A stretch of 64,000 bases of DNA from Synchiropus splendidus (lineage: Eukaryota > Chordata > Actinopteri > Syngnathiformes > Callionymidae): the NCBI RefSeq assembly GCF_027744825.2, contig NC_071349.1:1240001-1304000 (forward strand). The letters run 5' to 3'. Position numbers and translations under genes: made by a program. Shown here one piece after another: positions 8,599 through 21,390 of this stretch. A model generated the notes under the pieces. It saw only the letters and a list, made by a program, of their open reading frames with translations. It did no database searches and was not told the DNA's origin. Positions within the stretch are counted from its first letter, which is position 1; every line of letters starts with the position of its first letter.

Positions 8599-10856
8599 GC
8601 TGAAAACGCGTTTTCTGCATTGTGCCATAACTTTGCAGGGAGACTTCAGAACATGAAATTTTCTCCTCCCACTACAGCAGAAAGGGTATTTCTAGTAGTT
8701 GCACATCAAATCTAAGCTGTCTGAAGTGTATTTCCAAAGTTATCAACATTTTTATGTTTGGCGTTCTGGTACCCACCTTATCTCAGGCTGAAAACGCGTT
8801 TTCTTCATTGTGCCAAAACTTCTCAGGGAAGCTTCAGAACATGAAATTTTCACCTCCCACTAGAGCAGAAAGGGTCTTTCTCGTAGATGCACATCAAATC
8901 TAAGCTGTCTGAAGTGTTTTTCCAAAGTTTTCAACATTTTTATGTTTGGTGTTCCTGAATCGACCTTATCTCAGGCCGAAAACGCGTTTTCTGCATTGTG
9001 CCATAACTTTACATGGAAGCTTCAGAACATGAAAATTACACCTCCGACTATAGCAGAAAGGGTCTTTCTAGTAGATCCACATCAAATCTAAGCTGTCTAA
9101 AGTGTTTTTCCAAAGTTATCAACATTTTTATGTTTGGCGTTCCGGAATCGACCTTATCTCAGGCTGAAAACGCGTTTTCTGCATTGTGCCATAACTTTGC
9201 AGGGAAGCTTCAGAACATGAAATTTTAACCTCCCACTATAGCAGAATGGGTCTTTCTAGTAGTTGCACATCAAATCTTAGCTGTCTGAAGTGTTTTTCCA
9301 AAGTTCTCAACATTTTTATGTTTGGCATTCTGAAATCAACCTCATCTCAGGCTGAAAACGCGTTTAACGCATTGTGCCATAACTTTGCAGGGAAGCTTCA
9401 GAAAATGAAATTTTAACTTCCCACTATAGCAGAAAGGGTCTTTCTAGTAGTTGCACATCAAATCTAAGCTGTCGAAAGTGTTTTTCCAAACATATCAACA
9501 TTTTTATGTTTGGCGTTTCGGAATCGACCTTATCTCCGGCTGAAAACGCGTTTTCTGCATTGTGCCATAACTTTGCAGGGAAGCTTCAGAACATGAAATT
9601 TTAACCTCCCACTATGGCAGAAAAGGTCATTCTAGTAGTTGCTCATCAAATCTAAGCTGTCTTGAAGTGTTTTTCTAAAGTTATCAACATTTTTATGTTT
9701 GGCGTTCCGGAACCCACCTTATCTCAGTCTGAAAACGCATTTTACATATTTTGCCATAACTTTGCAGGGAAGCTTCAGAACATGAAATTTTCACATCCCA
9801 CTATAGCAGAAAGGGTCTTTCTAGTAGATGCACATCAAATCTAAGCTGTCTGAAGTGTTTTTCCAAAGTTATCAACATTTTTATGTTTGGCGTTCCGGAA
9901 TCGACCTTATCTCAGGCTGAAAACGCGTTTTCTGCATTGTGCCATAACTTTGCAGGGAAGCTTCAGAACATGAAATTTTAACCTCCCACTATAGCAGAAT
10001 GTGTCTTTCTAGTAGTTGCACATCAAATCTTAGCTGTCTGAAGTGTTTTTCTAAAGTTCTCAACATTTTTATGTTTGGCGTTCTGAAATCAACCTCATCT
10101 CAGGCTGAAAACGCGTTTAACGCATTGTGCCATAACTTTGCAGGGAAGCTTCAGAAAATGAAATTTTAACCTCCCACTATAACAGAAAGGGTCTTTCTAG
10201 TAGTTGCACATCAAATCTAAGCTGACGAAAGTGTTTTTCCAAAGTTATCAACATTTTTATGTTAGGCGTTTCGGAATCGACCTTATCTCCGGCTGAAAAC
10301 GTGTTTTCTGCATTGTGCCATAACTTTGCAGGGAAGCTTCAGAACATGAAATTTTAACCTCCCATTATAGCAGAAAAGGTCATTCTAGTAGTTGCACATC
10401 AAATCTAAGCTGTCTTGACGTGTTTTTCTAAAGTTATCAACATTTTTATGTTTGGCGTTCCGGAACCCACCTTATCTCAGTCTGAAAACGCGTTTTACAT
10501 ATTTTGCCATAACTTTGCAGGGAAGCTTAAGAACATGAAATTTTCACATCCCACTATAGCAGAAATGGTCTTTCTAGTAGTTGCACATCAAATCTAAGCT
10601 GTCTGAAGTGTTTCTCGAAAGTTTTCAACATTTTTATGTTTGGTGTTCCTGAATCGACCTTATCTCAGGCCGAAAACGCGTTTTCTGCATTGTGCCATAA
10701 CTTTGCAGGGAAGCTTCAGAACATGGAAATTTCACCTCCCACTATAGCAGAAAGGGTCTTTCTAGTAGTTGCAGAGCAAATCTAAGCTGTCTGAAGTGTT
10801 TTTCCAAAGTTATCAACATTTTTATGTTTGGCGTTCTGGAACCCACGTTATCTCAG
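8599..10856 (+). repeat. A block, copy 1 (2258 bp, 12 monomers)
   Basis: First of four A blocks (others start at 13866, 16124 and 21391). Its monomers include the CACTACAGCAG type, the GGTACC type, a TTTACATGGAAGC type with CCTCCGACTATAG, the TCTTAGCTG/TTCTGAAATC type, the CCAAACATATC type, the GTCTTGAAG one-base-insertion type and the ACATATTTTGCC type. The two bases beyond 12x188 come from single-base insertions such as GTCTTGAAG. Confidence 0.85.
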
Positions 10857-13800
10857 GCTGAAAACGCGTTTTCTGCATTGTGCCATAACTTTGCAGGGAG
10901 ACTTCAGAACATGAAATTTTCTCCTCCCACTATAGCAGAAAGGGTCTTTCAAGTATTTGCACATCAAATCTAAGCTGTCTGAAGTGTTTTTCTAAAGTTA
11001 TCAACATTTTTATGTTTGGCGTTCTGGAACCCACCTTATCTCAAGCTGAAAACGCGTTTTCTGCATTGTGCCATAACTTTTCAGGGAAGCTTCAGAACAT
11101 GAAATGTTCGCCTCCCACTATAGCAGATAGGGTCTTTCTAGTATTTGCACATCAAATCTAAGCTGTCTGAAGTGTTTTTCCAAAGTTATCAACATTTTTA
11201 TGTTTGGCGTTCTGGAACCCACCTTATCTCAAGCTGAAAACGCGTTTTCTGCATTGTGCCATAACTTTGCAGGGAGACTTCAGAACATGAAATTTTCTCC
11301 TCCCACTACAGCAGAAAGGGTATTTCTAGTAGTTGCACATCAAATCTAAGCTGTCTGAAGTGTATTTCCAAAGTTATCAACATTTTTATGTTTGGCGTTC
11401 TGGTACCCACCTTATCTCAGGCTGAAAACGCGTTTTCTTCATTGTGCCAAAACTTCTCAGGGAAGCTTCAGAACATGAAATTTTCACCTCCCACTAGAGC
11501 AGAAAGGGTCTTTCTCGTAGATGCACATCAAATCTAAGCTGTCTAAAGTGTTTTTCCAAAGTTATCAACATTTTTATGTTTGGCGTTCCGGAATCGACCT
11601 TATCTCAGGCTGAAAACGCGTTTTCTGCATTGTGCCATAACTTTGCAGGGAAGCTTCAGAGCATGAAATTTTAACCTCCCACTATAGCAGAATGGGTCTT
11701 TCTAGTAGTTGCACATCAAATCTTAGCTGTCTGAAGTGTTTTTCCAAAGTTCTCAACATTTTTATGTTTGGCATTCTGAAATCAACCTCATCTCAGGCTG
11801 AAAACGCGTTTAACGCATTGTGCCATAACTTTGCAGGGAAGCTTCAGAAAATGAAATTTTAACTTCCCACTATAGCAGAAAGGGTCTTTCTAGTAGTTGC
11901 ACATCAAATCTAAGCTGTCGAAAGTGTTTTTCCAAACATATCAACATTTTTATGTTTGGCGTTTCGGAATCGACCTTATCTCCGGCTGAAAACGCGTTTT
12001 CTGCATTGTGCCATAACTTTGCAGGGAAGCTTCAGAACATGAAATTTTAACCTCCCACTATGGCAGAAAAGGTCATTCTAGTAGTTGCTCATCAAATCTA
12101 AGCTGTCTTGAAGTGTTTTTCTAAAGTTATCAACATTTTTATGTTTGGCGTTCCGGAACCCACCTTATCTCAGTCTGAAAACGCATTTTACATATTTTGC
12201 CATAACTTTGCAGGGAAGCTTCAGAACATGAAATTTTCACGTCCCACTATAGCAGAAAGGGTCTTTCTAGTAGTTGCATATCAAATCTAAGCTGTCTGAA
12301 GCGTTTTTCGAAAGTCATCAACATTTTTATGTTTGGCGTTTCGGAATCGACCTTATCTCAGGATGAAAAATCGTTTTCTGCATTGTCCCATAACTTTGCA
12401 GGGAAGCTTCAGAACATGAAATGTTCACCTCCCACTATAGCAGAAAGGGTCTTTCTAGTAGTTGCACATCAAATCTAAGCTGTCTGTAGTGTTTTTCGAA
12501 AGTTATCAACATTTTTATGTTTGGCGTTCCGGAACCCCCCTTATCTCCGGCTGAAAAGGCGTTTTCTGCATTGTGCCATAACTTTGCAGGGAAGCTTCAG
12601 AACATGAAATTTTAACCTCCCACTGTAGCAGAAAGGGTCTTTCCAGTAGTTGCACACCAAATCTAAGCTGTCTGAAGTGTTTTTCGAAAGTTTTCAACAT
12701 TTTTATGTTTGGTGTTCCTGAATCGACCTTATCTCAGGCTGAAAACGCGTTTTCTGCATTGTCCCATAACTTTGCAGGGAAGCTTCAGAACATGAAATGT
12801 TCACCTCCCACTATAGCAGAAAGGGTCTTTCTAGCAGTTGCACATCAAATCTAAGCTGTCTGAAGTGTTTTTCGAAAGTTATCAACATTTTTATTTTTGG
12901 CATTCCAGAATCGATCTTATCTCAGGCTGAAAACGAGTTGTCTGCATTGTGCCATAATTTTGCAGGGAAGCTTCAGAACATGAAATTTTCACGTCCCACT
13001 ATAGCAGAAAGGGTCTTTCTAGTAGTTGCACATCAAATCTAAGCTGTCTGAAGTGCTTTTCGAAAGTTATCAACATTTTTATGTTTGGCGTTCCGGAATC
13101 GACCTTATCTCAGGCTGAAAACGCGTTTTCGGCATTGTGCCATAACTTTGCAGGGAAGCTTCAGAAAATGAAATTTTAACCTCCCACTATAGCAGAAAGG
13201 GTCTTTCTAGTAGTTGCAGAGCAAATCTAAGCTGTCTGAAGTGTTTTTCCAAAGTTATCAACATTTTTATGTTTGGCGTTCTGGAACCCACGTTATCTCA
13301 GGCTGAAAACGCGTTTTCTGCATTGTGCCATAACTTTGCAGGGAGACTTCAGAACATGAAATGTTCTCCTCCCACTATAGCAGAAAGGGTATTTCTAGTA
13401 GTTGTACATCAAATCTAAGCTGTCTGAAGTTTTTTTCCAAGGTTATCAACATTTTTTTGTTTGGCGTTCTGGAACCCACCTAATCTCAGGCTGAAAACGC
13501 GTTTTCTGCATTGTGCCATAACTTTTCAGGGAAGGTTGAGAACATGAAATGTTCGCCTCCCACTATAGCAGATAGGGTCTTTCTAGTATTTGCACATCAA
13601 ATCTAACCTGTCTGAAGTGTTTTTCCAAAGTTATCAACATTTTTATGTTTGGCGTTCTGGAACCCACCTTATCTCAAGCTGAAAACGTGTTTTCTGCATT
13701 GTGCCATAACTTTTCAGGGAAGCTTCAGAACATGAAATGTTCGCCTCCCACTATAGCAGATAGGGTCTTTCTAGTATTTGCACATCAAATCTAAGCTGTC

Positions 13801-13865
13801 TGAAGTGTTTTTCCAAAGTTATCAACATTTTTATGTTTGGCGTTCTGGAACCCACCTTATCTCAA
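10857..13865 (+). repeat. B block, copy 1 (3009 bp, 16 monomers)
   Basis: Separates the first two A blocks. Its diagnostic monomers include GAAGCGTTTTTCG with GGATGAAAAATCG (about 12300-12375), GGAACCCCCCTTATCTCCGG (about 12531), TTTTATTTTTGGCATTCCAG with GAGTTGTCTG (about 12890-12950), and TTTTTTTCCAAGG with TTTTTTTGTTTGG (about 13430-13460). It recurs at 18382-21390. Confidence 0.85.
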
Positions 13866-16123
13866 GCTGAAAACGCGTTTTCTGCATTGTGCCATAACTT
13901 TGCAGGGAGACTTCAGAACATGAAATTTTCTCCTCCCACTACAGCAGAAAGGGTATTTCTAGTAGTTGCACATCAAATCTAAGCTGTCTGAAGTGTATTT
14001 CCAAAGTTATCAACATTTTTATGTTTGGCGTTCTGGTACCCACCTTATCTCAGGCTGAAAACGCATTTTCTTCATTGTGCCTAAACTTCTCAGGGAAGCT
14101 TCAGAACATGAAATTTTCACCTCCCACTATAGCAGAAAGGGTCTTTCTCGTAGATGCACATCAAATCTAAGCTGTCTGAAGTGTTTTTCGAAAGTTTTCA
14201 ACATTTTTATGTTTGGTGTTCCTGAATCGACCTTATCTCAGGCCGAAAACGCGTTTTCTGCATTGTGCCATAACTTTACATGGAAGCTTCAGAACATGAA
14301 AATTACACCTCCGACTATAGCAGAAAGGGTCTTTCTAGTAGATCCACATCAAATCTAAGCTGTCTAAAGTGTTTTTCCAAAGTTATCAACATTTTTATGT
14401 TTGGCGTTCCGGAATCGACCTTATCTCAGGCTGAAAACGCGTTTTCTGCATTGTGCCATAACTTTGCAGGGAAGCTTCAGAACATGAAATTTTAACCTCC
14501 CACTATAGCAGAATGGGTCTTTCTAGTAGTTGCACATCAAATCTTAGCTGTCTGAAGTGTTTTTCCAAAGTTCTCAACATTTTTATGTTTGGCATTCTGA
14601 AATCAACCTCATCTCAGGCTGAAAACGCGTTTAACGCATTGTGCCATAACTTTGCAGGGAAGCTTCAGAAAATGAAATTTTAACTTCCCACTATAGCAGA
14701 AAGGGTCTTTCTAGTAGTTGCACATCAAATCTAAGCTGTCGAAAGTGTTTTTCCAAACATATCAACATTTTTATGTTTGGCGTTTCGGAATCGACCTTAT
14801 CTCCGGCTGAAAACGCGTTTTCTGCATTGTGCCATAACTTTGCAGGGAAGCTTCAGAACATGAAATTTTAACCTCCCACTATGGCAGAAAAGGTCATTCT
14901 AGTAGTTGCTCATCAAATCTAAGCTGTCTTGAAGTGTTTTTCTAAAGTTATCAACATTTTTATGTTTGGCGTTCCGGAACCCACCTTATCTCAGTCTGAA
15001 AACGCATTTTACATATTTTGCCATAACTTTGCAGGGAAGCTTCAGAACATGAAATTTTCACATCCCACTATAGCAGAAAGGGTCTTTCTAGTAGATGCAC
15101 ATCAAATCTAAGCTGTCTGAAGTGTTTTTCCAAAGTTATCAACATTTTTATGTTTGGCGTTCCGGAATCGACCTTATCTCAGGCTGAAAACGCGTTTTCT
15201 GCATTGTGCCATAACTTTGCAGGGAAGCTTCAGAACATGAAATTTTAACCTCCCACTATAGCAGAATGTGTCTTTCTAGTAGTTGCACATCAAATCTTAG
15301 CTGTCTGAAGTGTTTTTCTAAAGTTCTCAACATTTTTATGTTTGGCGTTCTGAAATCAACCTCATCTCAGGCTGAAAACGCGTTTAACGCATTGTGCCAT
15401 AACTTTGCAGGGAAGCTTCAGAAAATGAAATTTTAACCTCCCACTATAGCAGAAAGGGTCTTTCTAGTAGTTGCACATCAAATCTAAGCTGACGAAAGTG
15501 TTTTTCCAAAGTTATCAACATTTTTATGTTAGGCGTTTCGGAATCGACCTTATCTCCGGCTGAAAACGTGTTTTCTGCATTGTGCCATAACTTTGCAGGG
15601 AAGCTTCAGAACATGAAATTTTAACCTCCCATTATAGCAGAAAAGGTCATTCTAGTAGTTGCACATCAAATCTAAGCTGTCTTGACGTGTTTTTCTAAAG
15701 TTATCAACATTTTTATGTTTGGCGTTCCGGAACCCACCTTATCTCAGTCTGAAAACGCGTTTTACATATTTTGCCATAACTTTGCAGGGAAGCTTAAGAA
15801 CATGAAATTTTCACATCCCACTATAGCAGAAATGGTCTTTCTAGTAGTTGCACATCAAATCTAAGCTGTCTGAAGTGTTTCTCGAAAGTTTTCAACATTT
15901 TTATGTTTGGTGTTCCTGAATCGACCTTATCTCAGGCCGAAAACGCGTTTTCTGCATTGTGCCATAACTTTGCAGGGAAGCTTCAGAACATGGAAATTTC
16001 ACCTCCCACTATAGCAGAAAGGGTCTTTCTAGTAGTTGCAGAGCAAATCTAAGCTGTCTGAAGTGTTTTTCCAAAGTTATCAACATTTTTATGTTTGGCG
16101 TTCTGGAACCCACGTTATCTCAG
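13866..16123 (+). repeat. A block, copy 2
   Basis: Directly followed by another A block, so 13866-18381 is also a simple tandem duplication of 2258 bp. Landmarks at 14077, 14280, 14929 and 15682 recur at +2258. One difference from A copy 1 is GCATTTTCTTCATTGTGCCTAAAC near 14064, where copy 1 has GCGTTTTC and GCCAAAAC. Confidence 0.86.
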
Positions 16124-18381
16124 GCTGAAAACGCGTTTTCTGCATTGTGCCATAACTTTGCAGGGAGACTTCAGAACATGAAATTTTCTCCTCCCACTAC
16201 AGCAGAAAGGGTATTTCTAGTAGTTGCACATCAAATCTAAGCTGTCTGAAGTGTATTTCCAAAGTTATCAACATTTTTATGTTTGGCGTTCTGGTACCCA
16301 CCTTATCTCAGGCTGAAAACGCATTTTCTTCATTGTGCCTAAACTTCTCAGGGAAGCTTCAGAACATGAAATTTTCACCTCCCACTATAGCAGAAAGGGT
16401 CTTTCTCGTAGATGCACATCAAATCTAAGCTGTCTGAAGTGTTTTTCGAAAGTTTTCAACATTTTTATGTTTGGTGTTCCTGAATCGACCTTATCTCAGG
16501 CCGAAAACGCGTTTTCTGCATTGTGCCATAACTTTACATGGAAGCTTCAGAACATGAAAATTACACCTCCGACTATAGCAGAAAGGGTCTTTCTAGTAGA
16601 TCCACATCAAATCTAAGCTGTCTAAAGTGTTTTTCCAAAGTTATCAACATTTTTATGTTTGGCGTTCCGGAATCGACCTTATCTCAGGCTGAAAACGCGT
16701 TTTCTGCATTGTGCCATAACTTTGCAGGGAAGCTTCAGAACATGAAATTTTAACCTCCCACTATAGCAGAATGGGTCTTTCTAGTAGTTGCACATCAAAT
16801 CTTAGCTGTCTGAAGTGTTTTTCCAAAGTTCTCAACATTTTTATGTTTGGCATTCTGAAATCAACCTCATCTCAGGCTGAAAACGCGTTTAACGCATTGT
16901 GCCATAACTTTGCAGGGAAGCTTCAGAAAATGAAATTTTAACTTCCCACTATAGCAGAAAGGGTCTTTCTAGTAGTTGCACATCAAATCTAAGCTGTCGA
17001 AAGTGTTTTTCCAAACATATCAACATTTTTATGTTTGGCGTTTCGGAATCGACCTTATCTACGGCTGAAAACGCGTTTTCTGCATTGTGCCATAACTTTG
17101 CAGGGAAGCTTCAGAACATGAAATTTTAACCTCCCACTATGGCAGAAAAGGTCATTCTAGTAGTTGCTCATCAAATCTAAGCTGTCTTGAAGTGTTTTTC
17201 TAAAGTTATCAACATTTTTATGTTTGGCGTTCCGGAACCCACCTTATCTCAGTCTGAAAACGCATTTTACATATTTTGCCATAACTTTGCAGGGAAGCTT
17301 CAGAACATGAAATTTTCACATCCCACTATAGCAGAAAGGGTCTTTCTAGTAGATGCACATCAAATCTAAGCTGTCTGAAGTGTTTTTCCAAAGTTATCAA
17401 CATTTTTATGTTTGGCGTTCCGGAATCGACCTTATCTCAGGCTGAAAACGCGTTTTCTGCATTGTGCCATAACTTTGCAGGGAAGCTTCAGAACATGAAA
17501 TTTTAACCTCCCACTATAGCAGAATGTGTCTTTCTAGTAGTTGCACATCAAATCTTAGCTGTCTGAAGTGTTTTTCTAAAGTTCTCAACATTTTTATGTT
17601 TGGCGTTCTGAAATCAACCTCATCTCAGGCTGAAAACGCGTTTAACGCATTGTGCCATAACTTTGCAGGGAAGCTTCAGAAAATGAAATTTTAACCTCCC
17701 ACTATAGCAGAAAGGGTCTTTCTAGTAGTTGCACATCAAATCTAAGCTGACGAAAGTGTTTTTCCAAAGTTATCAACATTTTTATGTTAGGCGTTTCGGA
17801 ATCGACCTTATCTCCGGCTGAAAACGTGTTTTCTGCATTGTGCCATAACTTTGCAGGGAAGCTTCAGAACATGAAATTTTAACCTCCCATTATAGCAGAA
17901 AAGGTCATTCTAGTAGTTGCACATCAAATCTAAGCTGTCTTGACGTGTTTTTCTAAAGTTATCAACATTTTTATGTTTGGCGTTCCGGAACCCACCTTAT
18001 CTCAGTCTGAAAACGCGTTTTACATATTTTGCCATAACTTTGCAGGGAAGCTTAAGAACATGAAATTTTCACATCCCACTATAGCAGAAATGGTCTTTCT
18101 AGTAGTTGCACATCAAATCTAAGCTGTCTGAAGTGTTTCTCGAAAGTTTTCAACATTTTTATGTTTGGTGTTCCTGAATCGACCTTATCTCAGGCCGAAA
18201 ACGCGTTTTCTGCATTGTGCCATAACTTTGCAGGGAAGCTTCAGAACATGGAAATTTCACCTCCCACTATAGCAGAAAGGGTCTTTCTAGTAGTTGCAGA
18301 GCAAATCTAAGCTGTCTGAAGTGTTTTTCCAAAGTTATCAACATTTTTATGTTTGGCGTTCTGGAACCCACGTTATCTCAG
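16124..18381 (+). repeat. A block, copy 3
   Basis: Tandem neighbour of A copy 2, sharing its GTGCCTAAAC variant near 16335. This shows that copies 2 and 3 are closer to each other in this part than to copy 1. Confidence 0.86.
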
Positions 18382-21300
18382 GCTGAAAACGCGTTTTCTG
18401 CATTGTGCCATAACTTTGCAGGGAGACTTCAGAACATGAAATTTTCTCCTCCCACTATAGCAGAAAGGGTCTTTCTAGTATTTGCACATCAAATCTAAGC
18501 TGTCTGAAGTGTTTTTCTAAAGTTATCAACATTTTTATGTTTGGCGTTCTGGAACCCACCTTATCTCAAGCTGAAAACGCGTTTTCTGCATTGTGCCATA
18601 ACTTTTCAGGGAAGCTTCAGAACATGAAATGTTCGCCTCCCACTATAGCAGATAGGGTCTTTCTAGTATTTGCACATCAAATCTAAGATGTCTGAAGTGT
18701 TTTTCCAAAGTTATCAACATTTTTATGTTTGGCGTTCTGGAACCCACCTTATCTCAAGCTGAAAACGCGTTTTCTGCATTGTGCCATAACTTTGCAGGGA
18801 GACTTCAGAACATGAAATTTTCTCCTCCCACTACAGCAGAAAGGGTATTTCTAGTAGTTGCACATCAAATCTAAGCTGTCTGAAGTGTATTTCCAAAGTT
18901 ATCAACATTTTTATGTTTGGCGTTCTGGTACCCACCTTATCTCAGGCTGAAAACGCGTTTTCTTCATTGTGCCAAAACTTCTCAGGGAAGCTTCAGAACA
19001 TGAAATTTTCACCTCCCACTAGAGCAGAAAGGGTCTTTCTCGTAGATGCACATCAAATCTAAGCTGTCTAAAGTGTTTTTCCAAAGTTATCAACATTTTT
19101 ATGTTTGGCGTTCCGGAATCGACCTTATCTCAGGCTGAAAACGCGTTTTCTGCATTGTGCCATAACTTTGCAGGGAAGCTTCAGAGCATGAAATTTTAAC
19201 CTCCCACTATAGCAGAATGGGTCTTTCTAGTAGTTGCACATCAAATCTTAGCTGTCTGAAGTGTTTTTCCAAAGTTCTCAACATTTTTATGTTTGGCATT
19301 CTGAAATCAACCTCATCTCAGGCTGAAAACGCGTTTAACGCATTGTGCCATAACTTTGCAGGGAAGCTTCAGAAAATGAAATTTTAACTTCCCACTATAG
19401 CAGAAAGGGTCTTTCTAGTAGTTGCACATCAAATCTAAGCTGTCGAAAGTGTTTTTCCAAACATATCAACATTTTTATGTTTGGCGTTTCGGAATCGACC
19501 TTATCTCCGGCTGAAAACGCGTTTTCTGCATTGTGCCATAACTTTGCAGGGAAGCTTCAGAACATGAAATTTTAACCTCCCACTATGGCAGAAAAGGTCA
19601 TTCTAGTAGTTGCTCATCAAATCTAAGCTGTCTTGAAGTGTTTTTCTAAAGTTATCAACATTTTTATGTTTGGCGTTCCGGAACCCACCTTATCTCAGTC
19701 TGAAAACGCATTTTACATATTTTGCCATAACTTTGCAGGGAAGCTTCAGAACATGAAATTTTCACGTCCCACTATAGCAGAAAGGGTCTTTCTAGTAGTT
19801 GCATATCAAATCTAAGCTGTCTGAAGCGTTTTTCGAAAGTCATCAACATTTTTATGTTTGGCGTTTCGGAATCGACCTTATCTCAGGATGAAAAATCGTT
19901 TTCTGCATTGTCCCATAACTTTGCAGGGAAGCTTCAGAACATGAAATGTTCACCTCCCACTATAGCAGAAAGGGTCTTTCTAGTAGTTGCACATCAAATC
20001 TAAGCTGTCTGTAGTGTTTTTCGAAAGTTATCAACATTTTTATGTTTGGCGTTCCGGAACCCCCCTTATCTCCGGCTGAAAAGGCGTTTTCTGCATTGTG
20101 CCATAACTTTGCAGGGAAGCTTCAGAACATGAAATTTTAACCTCCCACTGTAGCAGAAAGGGTCTTTCCAGTAGTTGCACACCAAATCTAAGCTGTCTGA
20201 AGTGTTTTTCGAAAGTTTTCAACATTTTTATGTTTGGTGTTCCTGAATCGACCTTATCTCAGGCTGAAAACGCGTTTTCTGCATTGTCCCATAACTTTGC
20301 AGGGAAGCTTCAGAACATGAAATGTTCACCTCCCACTATAGCAGAAAGGGTCTTTCTAGCAGTTGCACATCAAATCTAAGCTGTCTGAAGTGTTTTTCGA
20401 AAGTTATCAACATTTTTATTTTTGGCATTCCAGAATCGATCTTATCTCAGGCTGAAAACGAGTTGTCTGCATTGTGCCATAACTTTGCAGGGAAGCTTCA
20501 GAACATGAAATTTTCACGTCCCACTATAGCAGAAAGGGTCTTTCTAGTAGTTGCACATCAAATCTAAGCTGTCTGAAGTGCTTTTCGAAAGTTATCAACA
20601 TTTTTATGTTTGGCGTTCCGGAATCGACCTTATCTCAGGCTGAAAACGCGTTTTCGGCATTGTGCCATAACTTTGCAGGGAAGCTTCAGAAAATGAAATT
20701 TTAACCTCCCACTATAGCAGAAAGGGTCTTTCTAGTAGTTGCAGAGCAAATCTAAGCTGTCTGAAGTGTTTTTCCAAAGTTATCAACATTTTTATGTTTG
20801 GCGTTCTGGAACCCACGTTATCTCAGGCTGAAAACGCGTTTTCTGCATTGTGCCATAACTTTGCAGGGAGACTTCAGAACATGAAATGTTCTCCTCCCAC
20901 TATAGCAGAAAGGGTATTTCTAGTAGTTGTACATCAAATCTAAGCTGTCTGAAGTTTTTTTCCAAGGTTATCAACATTTTTTTGTTTGGCGTTCTGGAAC
21001 CCACCTAATCTCAGGCTGAAAACGCGTTTTCTGCATTGTGCCATAACTTTTCAGGGAAGGTTGAGAACATGAAATGTTCGCCTCCCACTATAGCAGATAG
21101 GGTCTTTCTAGTATTTGCACATCAAATCTAACCTGTCTGAAGTGTTTTTCCAAAGTTATCAACATTTTTATGTTTGGCGTTCTGGAACCCACCTTATCTC
21201 AAGCTGAAAACGTGTTTTCTGCATTGTGCCATAACTTTTCAGGGAAGCTTCAGAACATGAAATGTTCGCCTCCCACTATAGCAGATAGGGTCTTTCTAGT

Positions 21301-21390
21301 ATTTGCACATCAAATCTAAGCTGTCTGAAGTGTTTTTCCAAAGTTATCAACATTTTTATGTTTGGCGTTCTGGAACCCACCTTATCTCAA
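18382..21390 (+). repeat. B block, copy 2
   Basis: Recurs exactly 7525 bases after B copy 1 with the same marker monomers (about 19825-19900, 20056, 20415-20475, 20955-20985). A few single-base differences are visible, such as AAGATGTCTG near 18686 and CATAACTTT at 20478 where copy 1 has CATAATTTT. Confidence 0.85.
19290..20490 (+). repeat. B-block part shared with 29446-30646
   Basis: Landmarks at 19633, 20040 and 20322 recur at +10156. Similarity ends near 20490, where this copy reads TTTGCAGGGAAGC and the other reads TTTGCATGGAAGC with CAGCACATG. Confidence 0.76.

Larger units (their letters stand above)
8599..16123 (+). repeat. 7525-bp higher-order repeat, copy 1 (A-B-A)
   Basis: A block of about 40 monomers repeated in tandem at an offset of 7525 bases. 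Landmarks at 9013, 12108, 12515, 12797, 14280, 14929 and 15682 all recur at exactly +7525. Internally it is A (8599-10856), B (10857-13865), A (13866-16123). The left edge is set by CTCAAGCTG at 8598 against CTCAGGCTG at 16123; some sliding to the right is possible because the sequences then agree for tens of bases. Confidence 0.88.

Noticed and set aside
8991..9020. CCATAACTTTGCAG as a 3' splice site and CATCAAATCTAAG as an exon end
   Set aside because: The motif recurs in nearly every monomer as part of the repeat. There is no open frame or exon structure to support splicing.
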